The position numbers were made by a program, and so were the translations under genes. Under the pieces are notes generated by a model that saw nothing but the letters and a program-made list of their open reading frames with translations, did no database searches and was not told the DNA's origin. Positions 18,825-27,700 of a stretch of DNA of 40,918 nucleotides are shown here, piece by piece; the first letter of the stretch is position 1; each line of letters begins with the position of its first letter. This DNA is from Planctomycetota bacterium (lineage in GTDB: Bacteria > Planctomycetota > Planctomycetia > Pirellulales > UBA1268). The stretch spans positions 1 to 40,918 of the forward strand of contig JAGWWA010000010.1 of the NCBI GenBank assembly GCA_018970605.1, read 5' to 3'.

Positions 18825-19036
18825 GTTTGCATTCCTTCTTGCTGTGCCCGGCTGCCCCGCGACCGTTGGATCGCATGAGGGGAGCCGTGCCGTCTGGTGA
18901 TTCGATCCGTTGTTCCGTGTCCCACGGGACGCACCAAAGCGTCCACGAGGAATCCGTAACCCACAGGCCCGCGAAGGCCGCGGACACGATGCCCTACGAC
19001 CATCGAATGGACCGACCCAATCAACGCCAGCCGTGG

Positions 19037-19058
19037 CCTCCCCGGAAAACCGGGGAGG
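19037..19058 (-). terminator. Hairpin between rpsO and pnp
   Basis: A perfect 9-bp stem CCTCCCCGG/CCGGGGAGG with a 4-nt loop begins 5 bp after the rpsO stop codon. No U-tract follows in the direction of transcription. It is best read as an attenuator or RNA-processing site in the rpsO-pnp transcript; in E. coli the equivalent gap carries a terminator and an RNase III site. Function here is inferred. Confidence 0.6.
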
Positions 19059-19063
19059 GTCCG

Positions 19064-19333
19064 CTACTTGCGGATCTCCAGGCGGCGGATGATGTCAAGA
19101 TACCGCTGCGGAGCGATCCGCTTGAGGTAGTCGAGAAGCCTGCGACGACGGCTCACCATCATGAGCAGACCACGCCGGCTGGCGAAGTCCTTGCTGTGCT
19201 TCTTGAAGTGATCCGTCAGGTGCGAGATCCGCCCCGTCAGCAAGGCGATTTGGATCTCAGCCGAGCCGGTGTCGGCGGTTCCCCGCCGATTGGCACCGAT
19301 CAGCTCTTTTTTGCGTTCTTTGGTGAGCGACAT
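19064..19333 (-). CDS. rpsO: 30S ribosomal protein S15
   Basis: Primary 16S rRNA-binding protein of the small subunit. The 89-residue product has exact family length: MSLTKERKKELIGANRRGTA, DTGSAEIQIALLTGRISHLT, DHFKKHSKDFASRRGLLMMV, SRRRRLLDYLKRIAPQRYLD, then IIRRLEIRK. ATG at 19333 with a weak GGATGA site. S15 often represses its own translation through a leader structure, and a small stem lies in the leader here. It is first in the rpsO-pnp gene pair. Confidence 0.97.
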   Translation of the reverse strand: MSLTKERKKELIGANRRGTADTGSAEIQIALLTGRISHLTDHFKKHSKDFASRRGLLMMVSRRRRLLDYLKRIAPQRYLDIIRRLEIRK

Positions 19334-19343
19334 CAGCCGTCAT

Positions 19344-19360
19344 CCACCCGCCGCGGGTGG
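19344..19360 (-). promoter_or_regulatory. Stem-loop in the rpsO leader
   Basis: CCACCC (19344-19349) and GGGTGG (19355-19360) form a 6-bp GC-rich stem with a 5-nt loop about 10 nt before the rpsO start codon. Its position would place it over the ribosome-binding region, as in S15 autoregulatory leaders of other bacteria. The regulatory role is inference only. Confidence 0.35.
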
Positions 19361-19392
19361 CATTGATTGTGTAGGTGTTGGATTCAGACGCG

Positions 19393-19420
19393 GAGTCTAT
19401 CCGGCCGACGGATATTTGCA
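19393..19420 (-). promoter_or_regulatory. Candidate rpsO-pnp promoter
   Basis: On the minus strand TTGCAA is followed after 16 bp by TAGACT, a plausible -35/-10 pair about 60 bp before rpsO. It is the only reasonable pair I could see in the 137-bp gap upstream of rpsO. Confidence 0.4.
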
Positions 19421-19470
19421 ACCTGGGATCGTTCTCTGGCCTGATCTCAAGCCCCATCTGAGGCCCGATC

Positions 19471-20508
19471 TCAGCCTTGGTTCACCGCGGGCCGCCGGCC
19501 GGGCTTTCGCCCGACGCCGTGGGGGGTGTGGACCACGTCCCAGACGAGACCGAGGGCTTCCATGCCGCGAATCACCCAGTAGGTCGGGTCGAGTTCCCAC
19601 CACCGGTGCCCGTGGGCGGCCATCCGCTGATACGCGTGGTGGTTGTTGTGCCAGCCCTCGCCGAAGGCGAGCAATCCCACCCACCAGAGGTTGCGGGAGT
19701 CGTCGGTGGTCTCGTAGTTGCGGTAGCCCCACATGTGGCTCGCGGAGTTCACGAACCACGTGACGTGAAACACGATCACCATCCGCACCGCGAGTCCCCA
19801 GAGCAGCCACGAAATGCCGGTAAACCGGTCATGGAGCAGCCAGCCCGACGCCAGCAGCGCCCCGCCGATCAGGAAGTGCCAGAGCAGGAAGGTGTGGTGC
19901 AGGAAGAGCACGCCCTTGTCCTTGACGAGGTCGGGCGCCCACCGCTTCGCGTGGGCTTCGAGTTCCCCCGGCGCATGCCCGGGAAACATCCAGAGGATGT
20001 GCGACCAGAGGCCGCCGTCGCGGGGCGAGTGCGGGTCGCCCTCTTGGTCGCTGAACGCATGATGCTTGCGATGGTTCGCCACCCAGGCGACGGCCGAACC
20101 CTCCCCGGAGACTCCTCCGAGCCACGCGAACAGGAACCGCATCGCCGGCGACGTCTGGAAACTGCCGTGCGTCAGCAGGCGGTGGTAGCCGAGGCACACA
20201 CCCAACCCGCCGGTGACCCAGTAGAGCGTGAGGCAGATCGCCAGACCGGACCACGTGAAGTACCAGGGCGCCGCCAGGGCCGCGAGGTGCACGGCACAGA
20301 TCCAGATGACCGCGGGCCAGTCGAGATCGCTCAACCAGTTGCGAACCCGCTCGACCTCGCGGCGAGGCTCCACGACAGGCTGCGACGTTTCAGCCAGCGG
20401 GTCATGGATGGCCGAACGGCCGAAATCATCGGCGACGTCGGCCATGCCGGCACCGCGGCGCTTGCGTTCCAGAACGGGGGCATCCAGGGCGGGTGAGCGA
20501 GGCGTCAT
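19471..20508 (-). CDS. Acyl-CoA/acyl-lipid desaturase (membrane, three His boxes)
   Basis: Membrane diiron fatty-acid desaturase of the stearoyl-CoA delta-9 type, introducing a double bond into acyl chains. Counting from the ATG at 20508 the product has 345 residues. Histidine boxes are HRLLTH at 109-114, HRKHH at 146-150 and HNNHH at 287-291, all intact. Hydrophobic segments lie around 66-100, 120-137, 205-225 and 233-255. The ATG at 20508 is preferred because AAGGAAGAG lies just upstream; ATG 20592 and GTG 20604 in the same frame would add 28-32 residues of disordered sequence. It is 170 bp downstream of the hypothetical membrane-anchored protein. Lipid substrate and regiospecificity cannot be read from the sequence. 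Confidence 0.88.
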   Translation of the reverse strand: MTPRSPALDAPVLERKRRGAGMADVADDFGRSAIHDPLAETSQPVVEPRREVERVRNWLSDLDWPAVIWICAVHLAALAAPWYFTWSGLAICLTLYWVTGGLGVCLGYHRLLTHGSFQTSPAMRFLFAWLGGVSGEGSAVAWVANHRKHHAFSDQEGDPHSPRDGGLWSHILWMFPGHAPGELEAHAKRWAPDLVKDKGVLFLHHTFLLWHFLIGGALLASGWLLHDRFTGISWLLWGLAVRMVIVFHVTWFVNSASHMWGYRNYETTDDSRNLWWVGLLAFGEGWHNNHHAYQRMAAHGHRWWELDPTYWVIRGMEALGLVWDVVHTPHGVGRKPGRRPAVNQG

Positions 20509-20678
20509 CGGAATCTCTTCCTTCACGGAGTCGGCCATGGCCGCGGCATCGCGGGCCGCCCCTCGCGAGGCGTTGCCCGCTGCCGTCGTCATCGGCAACG
20601 GCACTACTCTGACGCCAACGGGTTTTCTTGGGCAGCGGGGCGCGGTCAGAGGGGGGTCGGACGGGCGTCAAAGTTGCG

Positions 20679-21956
20679 TCAAAACCCTCTCGCCCCCTCC
20701 CTCTGGGAGGGGTTCATGGCCCGTTGCGTTCCGCGTGGGTCGCCCGGCACGATCGACATGAGCCAGGCTCCGGGACCGTCGGCCGGCACGAAGGTGGCCG
20801 CCGGGGGCGACACCATCCAGGCCAATCGTTCGAATGCGACGGCCGCGGTCGGAGCCTGCAGCAGCACTGCGCCGCTCGCGGTCGCGAGCCCGCTCGCACC
20901 GCCGGCGGGCCGCACCGTCACACTGCCACCGTCGAGTTCGAGGGCACATCCCGCGGCGTCGAAGGCCCTCGTTTCGGCCGACGCCTGCAAGGCCGGCCCT
21001 GGCCTGCATCCCAGGGCGATCACGAGCCGGTCGAAGAGTGCGGCTTCGACCCATCCCGGGCCAGACTCACACACGATCGCTGCCTCCACCAGGCGTCCAC
21101 TCCGCCAGGCAAACCGCTTCAGCGAAACGCTGGCCGCCCCGGCACCGCGGGCCTGCACCGCGGCACAGCAGCCGCCGAGATCGAGGTCGTCGATTCGTCC
21201 CGTCGCCGAACCGCTCCAGCCGGCGGCGTCGTGCATGGCCTGCAGGTCGCCCGACACCGTGGCACGGGCGGCAATCGCGGCCGACGTGGAGACGGGCAGA
21301 CCCGCGACGGCTGCGAGCACGGATGCAGGAACCGGGCGGGAGAGGCGTCCCTCCACCTCGAACCGCTCCGCGATCGACTGCCCTTGGCCCTCGAGCGTTC
21401 GCACGGCGCGAATCTCGTCGCCACCTTCGCCGTCTCCGCGAACCACGCGAATCGCCCGTGATAGGCCCTGGCCGACGCACTCGATCCGCAGGGTCTCGCT
21501 GCGGCCCTGATCGGCCGCTGCGCCACCCCAGGCCAGATCCGCCACCTCGATGACGCAGTTCCGCGGATGCCGGGCGTCGCTCTGCAGCCATTCGCGGGCC
21601 AGCGTCCCGAGCATGCCGGCCGCGGCGGCATCGACCAGCGCGGCACGAATGACGAGCCGATTCTCGGTCGCGGCCGATTCGACCTCCAGGGCGGGCAGTT
21701 CGAGCAACGGCAGCCCTGCCGGCGACCGCACGACCACGCCGGTCGCCGCAATCACCCCAGGACGGGGATGCGAGACCGCCGCCACCTCGAGCGGGAGTCC
21801 CACGGCAGCCTGCCAGGCGGCCCGCACCGTGTCGCAATGCGCCGCCGACCGGCGGTGCATCGCCCAGCCGGCGAGCAGCAGGCAGGGCACGAGCCCCGCG
21901 GCCACGAAAATCAGCCTCGTCAGCCGAATCCGTCCGGCCGACCGCTCGATGAACAT
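20679..21956 (-). CDS. Hypothetical membrane-anchored protein
   Basis: I do not recognise this 425-residue protein. It starts at ATG 21956 with GGGAGGACAGG upstream. One N-terminal membrane segment (LIFVAAGLVPCLLLAGWAMH, about residues 15-34) is followed by a long soluble, probably periplasmic, part rich in Ala, Gly and Val with many short beta-like stretches (GVIAATGVVVRSPAG, LPALEVESAATENRLVIRAA, GRIDDLDLGGCCAAVQARGA). The layout of one anchor followed by repeated strands recalls AsmA/DUF748-like proteins, but I see no diagnostic motif. It begins 34 bp after aroC and could be cotranscribed with it. Confidence 0.6.
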   Translation of the reverse strand: MFIERSAGRIRLTRLIFVAAGLVPCLLLAGWAMHRRSAAHCDTVRAAWQAAVGLPLEVAAVSHPRPGVIAATGVVVRSPAGLPLLELPALEVESAATENRLVIRAALVDAAAAGMLGTLAREWLQSDARHPRNCVIEVADLAWGGAAADQGRSETLRIECVGQGLSRAIRVVRGDGEGGDEIRAVRTLEGQGQSIAERFEVEGRLSRPVPASVLAAVAGLPVSTSAAIAARATVSGDLQAMHDAAGWSGSATGRIDDLDLGGCCAAVQARGAGAASVSLKRFAWRSGRLVEAAIVCESGPGWVEAALFDRLVIALGCRPGPALQASAETRAFDAAGCALELDGGSVTVRPAGGASGLATASGAVLLQAPTAAVAFERLAWMVSPPAATFVPADGPGAWLMSIVPGDPRGTQRAMNPSQREGARGF

Positions 21957-21990
21957 CCCTGTCCTCCCGGGCCCCGATCCATGGGCCGAA

Positions 21991-23130
21991 TCAGCGGTTG
22001 CGGGCCAGTTGGTGGTAGAGATCCCAGCGGGCCTTCATCTCCTCGACGCTGTCGCCGCCAAACTTGTCCACGAGCGCCGCGGCCACCTCGAACGCCACCA
22101 CGTTCTCCACGATCACGCTCGCGGCGCTCACGGCACAGACGTCGCTCCGCTCATAGGCGGCATCTTCGGGCTGCTTCGTGCGGAGGTTGACCGAGCCGAG
22201 CGGTTTGCGGAGCGTGCTGATCGGCTTCATCGCCGCGCGAACGACCAGCGGCTGGCCGTTGGTCATCCCCGCCTCGAGGCCGCCGGCGTTGTTGGTGGGC
22301 CGCGTGAAGCCGAGCGTGTGGGTGTCGCGGGCGGCGGCGTCGAAGCCGATCGGGTCGTGCACCTCGGAGCCGCGGCGACGCGCCGCCTCGAAGCCCATGC
22401 CGATCTCCACGCCCTTGATCGCCTGCACGGCCATCACGGCCTGGGCGAGCCGGCCATCGAGCTTGCGATCCCACTGCGCGTGGGTGCCGAGACCGACCGG
22501 CAGGCCGTCCACATGCACCTCCACGATGCCGCCGAGCGTGTCGCCTTCCTTGCCAATCGTGTCGATCAGCGCCGTGACCTCGGGATCGCGCTCGGGATGC
22601 AGCGAATAGATCTCGCTCGAGTCGCGAATGCCGCGAAGTTCGGCGAGCGAGCCGGCGCGACCACCGAGCACGACGGGCCCGAGTTCGGTCACCCAGCCGG
22701 CCACCTCGATGCCGAACGCTGAGAGCAGTTGCCGGGCGAGGCCGCCCGCGGCCACGCGGGCAGCCGTCTCGCGGGCGCTCGCCCGCTCGAGCACGGCACG
22801 GACGCCACCAAGGTGCTTGATCGATCCGGGCAGGTCGGCATGGCCGGGCCGCGGCCGCTCGACCTCGTCGAGCCGCTCGAGCTTGTAGTCCTTATTCACC
22901 ACCTCGAGCGCCAGCGGACTCCCGAGCGTGATCCCCCGCCAGAGGCCGGAGAGAAAGGTCACGGTGTCGGTCTCGATCCGCTGGCGACCGCCGCGGCCGT
23001 AGCCGCCCTGCCGCCGCTTGAGTTCGTGGTCGATCGCGGACATGTCCACGGTGAGTCCGGCAGGAAAGCCGTCCACGAGCGCAACAAGCGCGGGGCCGTG
23101 GGATTCGCCGGCGGTCCAGTAACGAAGCAT
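21991..23130 (-). CDS. aroC: Chorismate synthase
   Basis: Converts 5-enolpyruvylshikimate-3-phosphate to chorismate using reduced FMN. The 379-residue product begins MLRYWTAGESHGPALVALVD with the conserved GESHG, then GFPAGL. It has RRQGGYGRGGRQRIETDTVT with VTFLSGLWRGITLGSPLAL, RPGHADLPGSIKHLGGVRAV, ERASARETAARVAAGGLARQ, and NNAGGLEAGMTNGQPLVVRA with KPISTLRKPL. Start ATG 23130. It completes, with aroDE and aroK elsewhere in the window, several shikimate steps that are not clustered. It lies 132 bp downstream of purC. Confidence 0.96.
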   Translation of the reverse strand: MLRYWTAGESHGPALVALVDGFPAGLTVDMSAIDHELKRRQGGYGRGGRQRIETDTVTFLSGLWRGITLGSPLALEVVNKDYKLERLDEVERPRPGHADLPGSIKHLGGVRAVLERASARETAARVAAGGLARQLLSAFGIEVAGWVTELGPVVLGGRAGSLAELRGIRDSSEIYSLHPERDPEVTALIDTIGKEGDTLGGIVEVHVDGLPVGLGTHAQWDRKLDGRLAQAVMAVQAIKGVEIGMGFEAARRRGSEVHDPIGFDAAARDTHTLGFTRPTNNAGGLEAGMTNGQPLVVRAAMKPISTLRKPLGSVNLRTKQPEDAAYERSDVCAVSAASVIVENVVAFEVAAALVDKFGGDSVEEMKARWDLYHQLARNR

Positions 23131-23262
23131 CGAGTGGGTCCGAAAAGTCCGGGTCTTAAGGGCACGGTGTCAGGGCACCGAAGGACTGGCCGATTCTAGT
23201 GGCGGGTCCGGGGCATCCCTAGAGCGGTTCGTCCCGGAGCGAAACCGGCCCCGACGACTGCA

Positions 23263-24198
23263 TCAGGCCACGGTGGCGGGAAGGGAACCCGTGAGGAGGC
23301 GGCAGGCTTCGAGGTATTTGTCGCGGGTCTTGGCGACCACGTCGGCCGGCAGGGCAGGGGGCTCGCTGGCCTTGTCCCAGCCGCTGGCCTCGAGCCAGTC
23401 GCGGACGAACTGCTTGTCGAACGAGTCGGGCACACGTCCCGAGCCGGCGGCGTCGGCCGGCCAGAACCGCGAACTGTCGGGCGTGAGCACCTCGTCCACG
23501 AGGATCACCGTGCCGTCGGGAAGGCGGCCCCACTCGAACTTCGTGTCGGCGACAACGATCCGGCGCGATGCCGCATGGGCCGCCCCCCGCGAGTAGACGG
23601 CGAGGCTCTTGTCGCGAAGCGTGGCGGCGAGGTCGTCGCCGATTCGCGCCGCCATCGTTTGGTATGAGACGTTTTCGTCGTGGCCGCTCTCGGCCTTCGT
23701 GGCGGGCGTGAAGATCGCGGCGGGCAGACGGCCGCCCGCCACGAGCCCGGCCGGAAGCGGTTCACCGCAGACCGTGCCGCGCTGCTGGTATTCCGCCAGG
23801 CCCGAGCCGGCGAGCCAGCCGCGGACCACGCACTCGAACGGGATCACCTCGGCCCGCTTCACGAGCATGGTGCGGCCGCGGAGCAGTTCACGATCGACGT
23901 TCGCCGGCAGATCCATCGCATCGACGTCGGCTGTGATCAGGTGATGCGCCACCGGACTGGGCCCACGGGAGAGCAGGTCGAACCAAAACGCCGAGATCGC
24001 GGTGAGCACGCGGCCCTTGTCGGGAATCGGCGTGGGCAGGATCCAGTCGAAGGCGCTGATTCGGTCGGTGCTCACGATCAGCATCGCGTCGCCGTGCCGG
24101 CTGCCCGAGAGTCGATAGCAGTCGCGAACCTTGCCGCGGATCGGCGGCCCGAGCGGGAGATCGGTGCGGACGACAGGGTCGCGTGAGGAGGCGGTCAT
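23263..24198 (-). CDS. purC: SAICAR synthase
   Basis: Phosphoribosylaminoimidazole-succinocarboxamide synthase, joining aspartate to CAIR with ATP in purine synthesis. The 311-residue product resembles the long (yeast ADE1-like) form: GKVRDCYRLSGSRHGDAMLI, VSTDRISAFDWILPTPIPDK, GRVLTAISAFWFDLLS, IPFECVVRGWLAGSGLAEYQ, FTPATKAESGHDENVSYQTM, ADTKFEWGRLPDGTVILVDE, VLTPDSSRFW and PDSFDKQFVRDWL. ATG 24198 with GTGAGGAGGCG-type purines nearby was chosen; the frame extends 17 codons upstream without similarity. Secure. Confidence 0.95.
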   Translation of the reverse strand: MTASSRDPVVRTDLPLGPPIRGKVRDCYRLSGSRHGDAMLIVSTDRISAFDWILPTPIPDKGRVLTAISAFWFDLLSRGPSPVAHHLITADVDAMDLPANVDRELLRGRTMLVKRAEVIPFECVVRGWLAGSGLAEYQQRGTVCGEPLPAGLVAGGRLPAAIFTPATKAESGHDENVSYQTMAARIGDDLAATLRDKSLAVYSRGAAHAASRRIVVADTKFEWGRLPDGTVILVDEVLTPDSSRFWPADAAGSGRVPDSFDKQFVRDWLEASGWDKASEPPALPADVVAKTRDKYLEACRLLTGSLPATVA

Positions 24199-24293
24199 GG
24201 GTGTGTTGTACGCGGCGAGAAAGGCCCCGAGAATCCCCGCAGACCGCATCCGTCATGAAGCCCGATCGCGTCAGCATCGGGGACTGCCGCACC

Positions 24294-24434
24294 GCTCGGG
24301 GCTGCCCATGCCCCATCGCCGGACGTTCGCCTCGGCCTTCCGGGCCTCGGCTCACTCGGATGTCGCCTGCGCTTCGCCATCCTGGCTGCGCTTGTCGACA
24401 TACGCCGGCTCCCGGGGCATGGGCAGCCCCGAGC
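24294..24434 (-). repeat. 140-bp palindromic element, copy A
   Basis: Bounded by a perfect 20-bp inverted repeat: CTCGGGGCTGCCCATGCCCC at 24295-24314 and its complement at 24414-24433. Read on the minus strand its interior contains AGCCAGGATGGCGAAGCGCA and GCGAACGTCCGGCGATGGGG, both shared with copy C upstream of dnaE2. Copy A is therefore inverted relative to copies B and C. Confidence 0.85.
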
Positions 24435-24521
24435 TCCGTGATCTCTCACATGCGATGAAGGCAGGGGAGCAGCTGCCGCTCACGTACCCGCGGTCGGACA
24501 TCACATCCAAGCGGTGATTGA

Positions 24522-24659
24522 GCGAGGGGCTGCCCGTGCCCGAGAGCCGGCCTTGGTTTCTCCGCGGAGCCTGGAGGGCGAAGCGGAGAAACCATGGAGC
24601 GAGCGGCGGGCAGGATGCCCGCAGCGAGCGTCCGGCGACGGGCATGGGCAGCCCCGAGC
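24522..24659 (+). repeat. 140-bp palindromic element, copy B
   Basis: Outer arms GAGGGGCTGCCCGTGCC (from 24524) and GGGCATGGGCAGCCCCGAG (to about 24658). It contains GCGAGCGTCCGGCGACGGGC near its right end, as in copies A and C. Its middle differs and holds its own 11-bp inverted repeat, GGTTTCTCCGC at 24555-24565 and GCGGAGAAACC at 24583-24593. It lies about 50 bp beyond the dnaE2 stop codon. Confidence 0.8.
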
Positions 24660-24710
24660 CTCACGAAGGCCGGGTTCACGCATGAGCCGTCGAAGCGAGA
24701 CACAAGCCTG

Positions 24711-27700
24711 TCAGCAGAAGTCCCGCGACATTCGCGGCAGCGCGGCGAGGGGCGGGGCGGAATCTTGCTGCGGGCCCGTGCGGGCGGGCACTGCCGCTTC
24801 GAGCTGCGTCGCCAGCACGTGCACCACCGCGCCGCGCCGCTGAATCCGGCCATGCACCACGAGCACCGCCGCGCGGCGGGCCGGATGCGGAGCCGCCTCC
24901 CAGACGTCCGGGTAGACCACCACGTTGGCCGCGCCGGTTTCATCCTCGACCGTAAGAAAGAAGAGCCCTTTCGCCGTCGCCGGCCGCTGCCGGGTGAGCA
25001 CGATGCCGGCGATCTTCACGCGGCGTCCCTCCGGTGCCACCACCGCCTCATTGATCGGCGCCGCGCCAAGCGATTCGAGCCAGCCCCGCTCGAACTCCAG
25101 CGGATGCGCGTCGAGCGAGAGGCCGCCGGTCTTGTAGTCGGCGATCACCTCCTCCTGCCTGGTCGTCGGCGGCAGGAGCATGGCGTCTTCATCGGCGTCG
25201 TCGTCGAGGCCGTCGAGCAGCGGCCGGCGGCCGACGCGATCCTGCGGGGCGAGTGCCTCCCAGACGGCGCGGCGACGATCGAGGCCGAGCGAGGCGAGAG
25301 CTCCGGCACGGGCCAGATGGAGGAGCGACTCGCGGTCGATCTCCGCCCGTTGAGCGAGATCCCGCGGCAAGCGAAAGGGGCCGTCGCGGCGGGCCGCCTC
25401 GATTCGCAGCCCCGCCGCCTCGCCGAGGCCGTGCACCTGCTCCAGGCCGAGCCTGAGCGCCGGCTGCCGCCCCAGAAGGCCCTCGGTGCCTGCTGCGGTC
25501 GATGACGTGGCGCACGGCCGCGGATGGCTTTTTTCGCGTCTCTCCAGCGACGCATGCCAACCGCTGGCATTGACGTCGGCGGGCAGCACCGTCACGCCGT
25601 GCGCCCGGGCGTCGCGAACGAGCTGCGCGGGCGCATAAAACCCCATCGGCTGGCTGCCGAGCAGCGCCGCCGTAAATGCCGCCGGGTGGTGGCACTTCAG
25701 CCATGCTGAAACGTACACGAGCAGCGCGAAACTCGCCGCGTGCGACTCCGGGAAACCGTATTCGCCAAAGCCGCGAATCTGGTTGAAGACATGCTCAGCG
25801 AACTGTTTCGAGAGGCCGCGGGCGAGCATGCCGTCGACGAGCTTCCGGTGAAACTCGTCGATCACGCCCGGCCGCCGCCAGGCGCCCATCGCGCGACGAA
25901 GCTGGTCGGCTTCGCCCGGCGTGAATCCCGCCGCCACCACCGCCAGCCGCATCGCCTGCTCCTGAAACAGCGGCACGCCGAGCGTTTTCTCCAGCACCTC
26001 GCGGATCGCGTCGTTGGGATACGTCACCGGCTCCTCGCCCGCCCGCCGCCGCAGATACGGATGCACCATGTCGCCCTGGATCGGCCCCGGCCGCACGATC
26101 GCCACCTCGATCACGAGGTCGTAGAAGCAGGCGGGCCTGAGCCGCGGCAGCATGCTCATCTGTGCCCGGCTCTCGATCTGAAACACACCCACCGTGTCGG
26201 CCCGCGAGATCATCTCGTAGACGACCGGATCCTCAGCGGGCACGGTGGCGAGCGTGAGGTCGGGCCCGCCGGCCTCTTTCACGAGGTCGAAAGCGCGATG
26301 GATCGCCGTAAGCATGCCGAGGGCAAGGCAATCGACCTTCAGGATGCCGAGTTCGTCGAGGTCGTCCTTGTTCCACTGCACGATCGAGCGGCCCTCCATC
26401 GTGGCCGGCTGGATCGGGACGAGATCCTGGAGCTCGCCCCGTGTCATCACCATGCCGCCCACGTGCTGGCCGAGATGGCGTGGAAAGCCGACGAGCTGAC
26501 CGACGAGCGTCGCGAGCCTCGTGCACGCGTCGCTCGCGGGGTCGAGCCCCGCTTCGGCCAGCCGCGTCGGCAGATCCTCGCATGAATCGCCCACGTCGAT
26601 CACGCCGGCGATCGCATCGACGCGGTCGAGCGAGAAGCCGAGCGACTTGGCGAGATCGCGAACGGCCGACCGCAGCCGATACGAGATCACCTCGGCCGTC
26701 ATCGCCGCGCGGGAGCGGCCGTAGGTGTCATAGATGTATTGCAGCACCTCCTCGCGGCGATGGTGCTCGAAGTCGATGTCGATGTCGGGAGCTTCCCGCC
26801 GCTCGCGACTCACGAACCGCTCGAAGAGCACGTTCATCCTCGCGGGATCGACTGACGTGATCCCGAGGCAGTAGCAGACGCAGGAGTTGGCCGCCGAGCC
26901 GCGACCCTGGCAGAGGATGCCGCGGCGGCGGGCGAACCGCACGACGTCGAACACCGTGAGGAAGTAGGCCTCGTAGCCGAGTTCGGCGACGAGCGCGAGT
27001 TCGTGCCGAAGCAGCCCCTGCACCTTCTCGGGCACGCCCTCGGGATACCGCTTGTGCGCGCCCTTCCAGGCGAGGTCGGCGAGGTGCTCTCCCGCGGTGC
27101 GGCCGGCGGGCACGATGGCGTCGGGGTATTCGTATTTCAGCTCGTCGAGCGAAAACGTGCAGCGGGCGGCGATCTCGGCCGACCGCTCCACGGCGGCGGG
27201 CCAAAGGAATCGCCGACCGTGTGCATCGACCGTGCCGCGGCCCGTGGGCAGCGCGGCAAACCGACCGGCGATCCGCCGCCGCTCATGGAGATGCCGCTCG
27301 CCGTTGGAGAGGAGCGATTCGCGGATCGCCTCGACCGTCGTGCCCTGCCGCACCGCCGCGAGGGCGTCGAAGAGCGGCAGCCGCGCCCGCTCGTGGTAGC
27401 GGACGTCGCCTGCGGCCACGAGCGGCACGCCCGCCCTCTCGGCCACCTGCTCGAGCCACGCCAACCGGTCGTCGTCGTCGCCCTCGAGCGCCACCTCGGC
27501 GAGCGCCCAGAGCCGGTCGCCAAACACATCCCGCCACGTAGAGAGGCCGCTGACCACATCGTCGAATGCTTCATGGTGCCGGCCGGGGCGGCGTGCTCGC
27601 GGCATGACCGCGCCGGCGAGCAGGCCCGCGGCATGAGCCGCAACGTCGTCGAGCGTCACCACGCAGCCGCCGGAGCGGGCGGCGGCTTCCTCGATCCGCG

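Larger units (their letters stand above)
24199..24710. other. 512-bp repeat-filled intergenic region after dnaE2
   Basis: Between the dnaE2 stop codon and the purC start. It contains two copies (A and B) of an approximately 140-bp palindromic repeat family also found upstream of dnaE2. The purC promoter must lie in the first 95 bp but no consensus was recognised. No protein gene is supported. Confidence 0.7.

Noticed and set aside
16482-18878. 798-codon open frame on the plus strand
   Set aside because: Antisense to the complete pnp gene; no motifs.
24199-24710. Small open frames in the repeat region after dnaE2
   Set aside because: All fall within palindromic repeats and differ between copies; no ribosome sites or conserved peptides.
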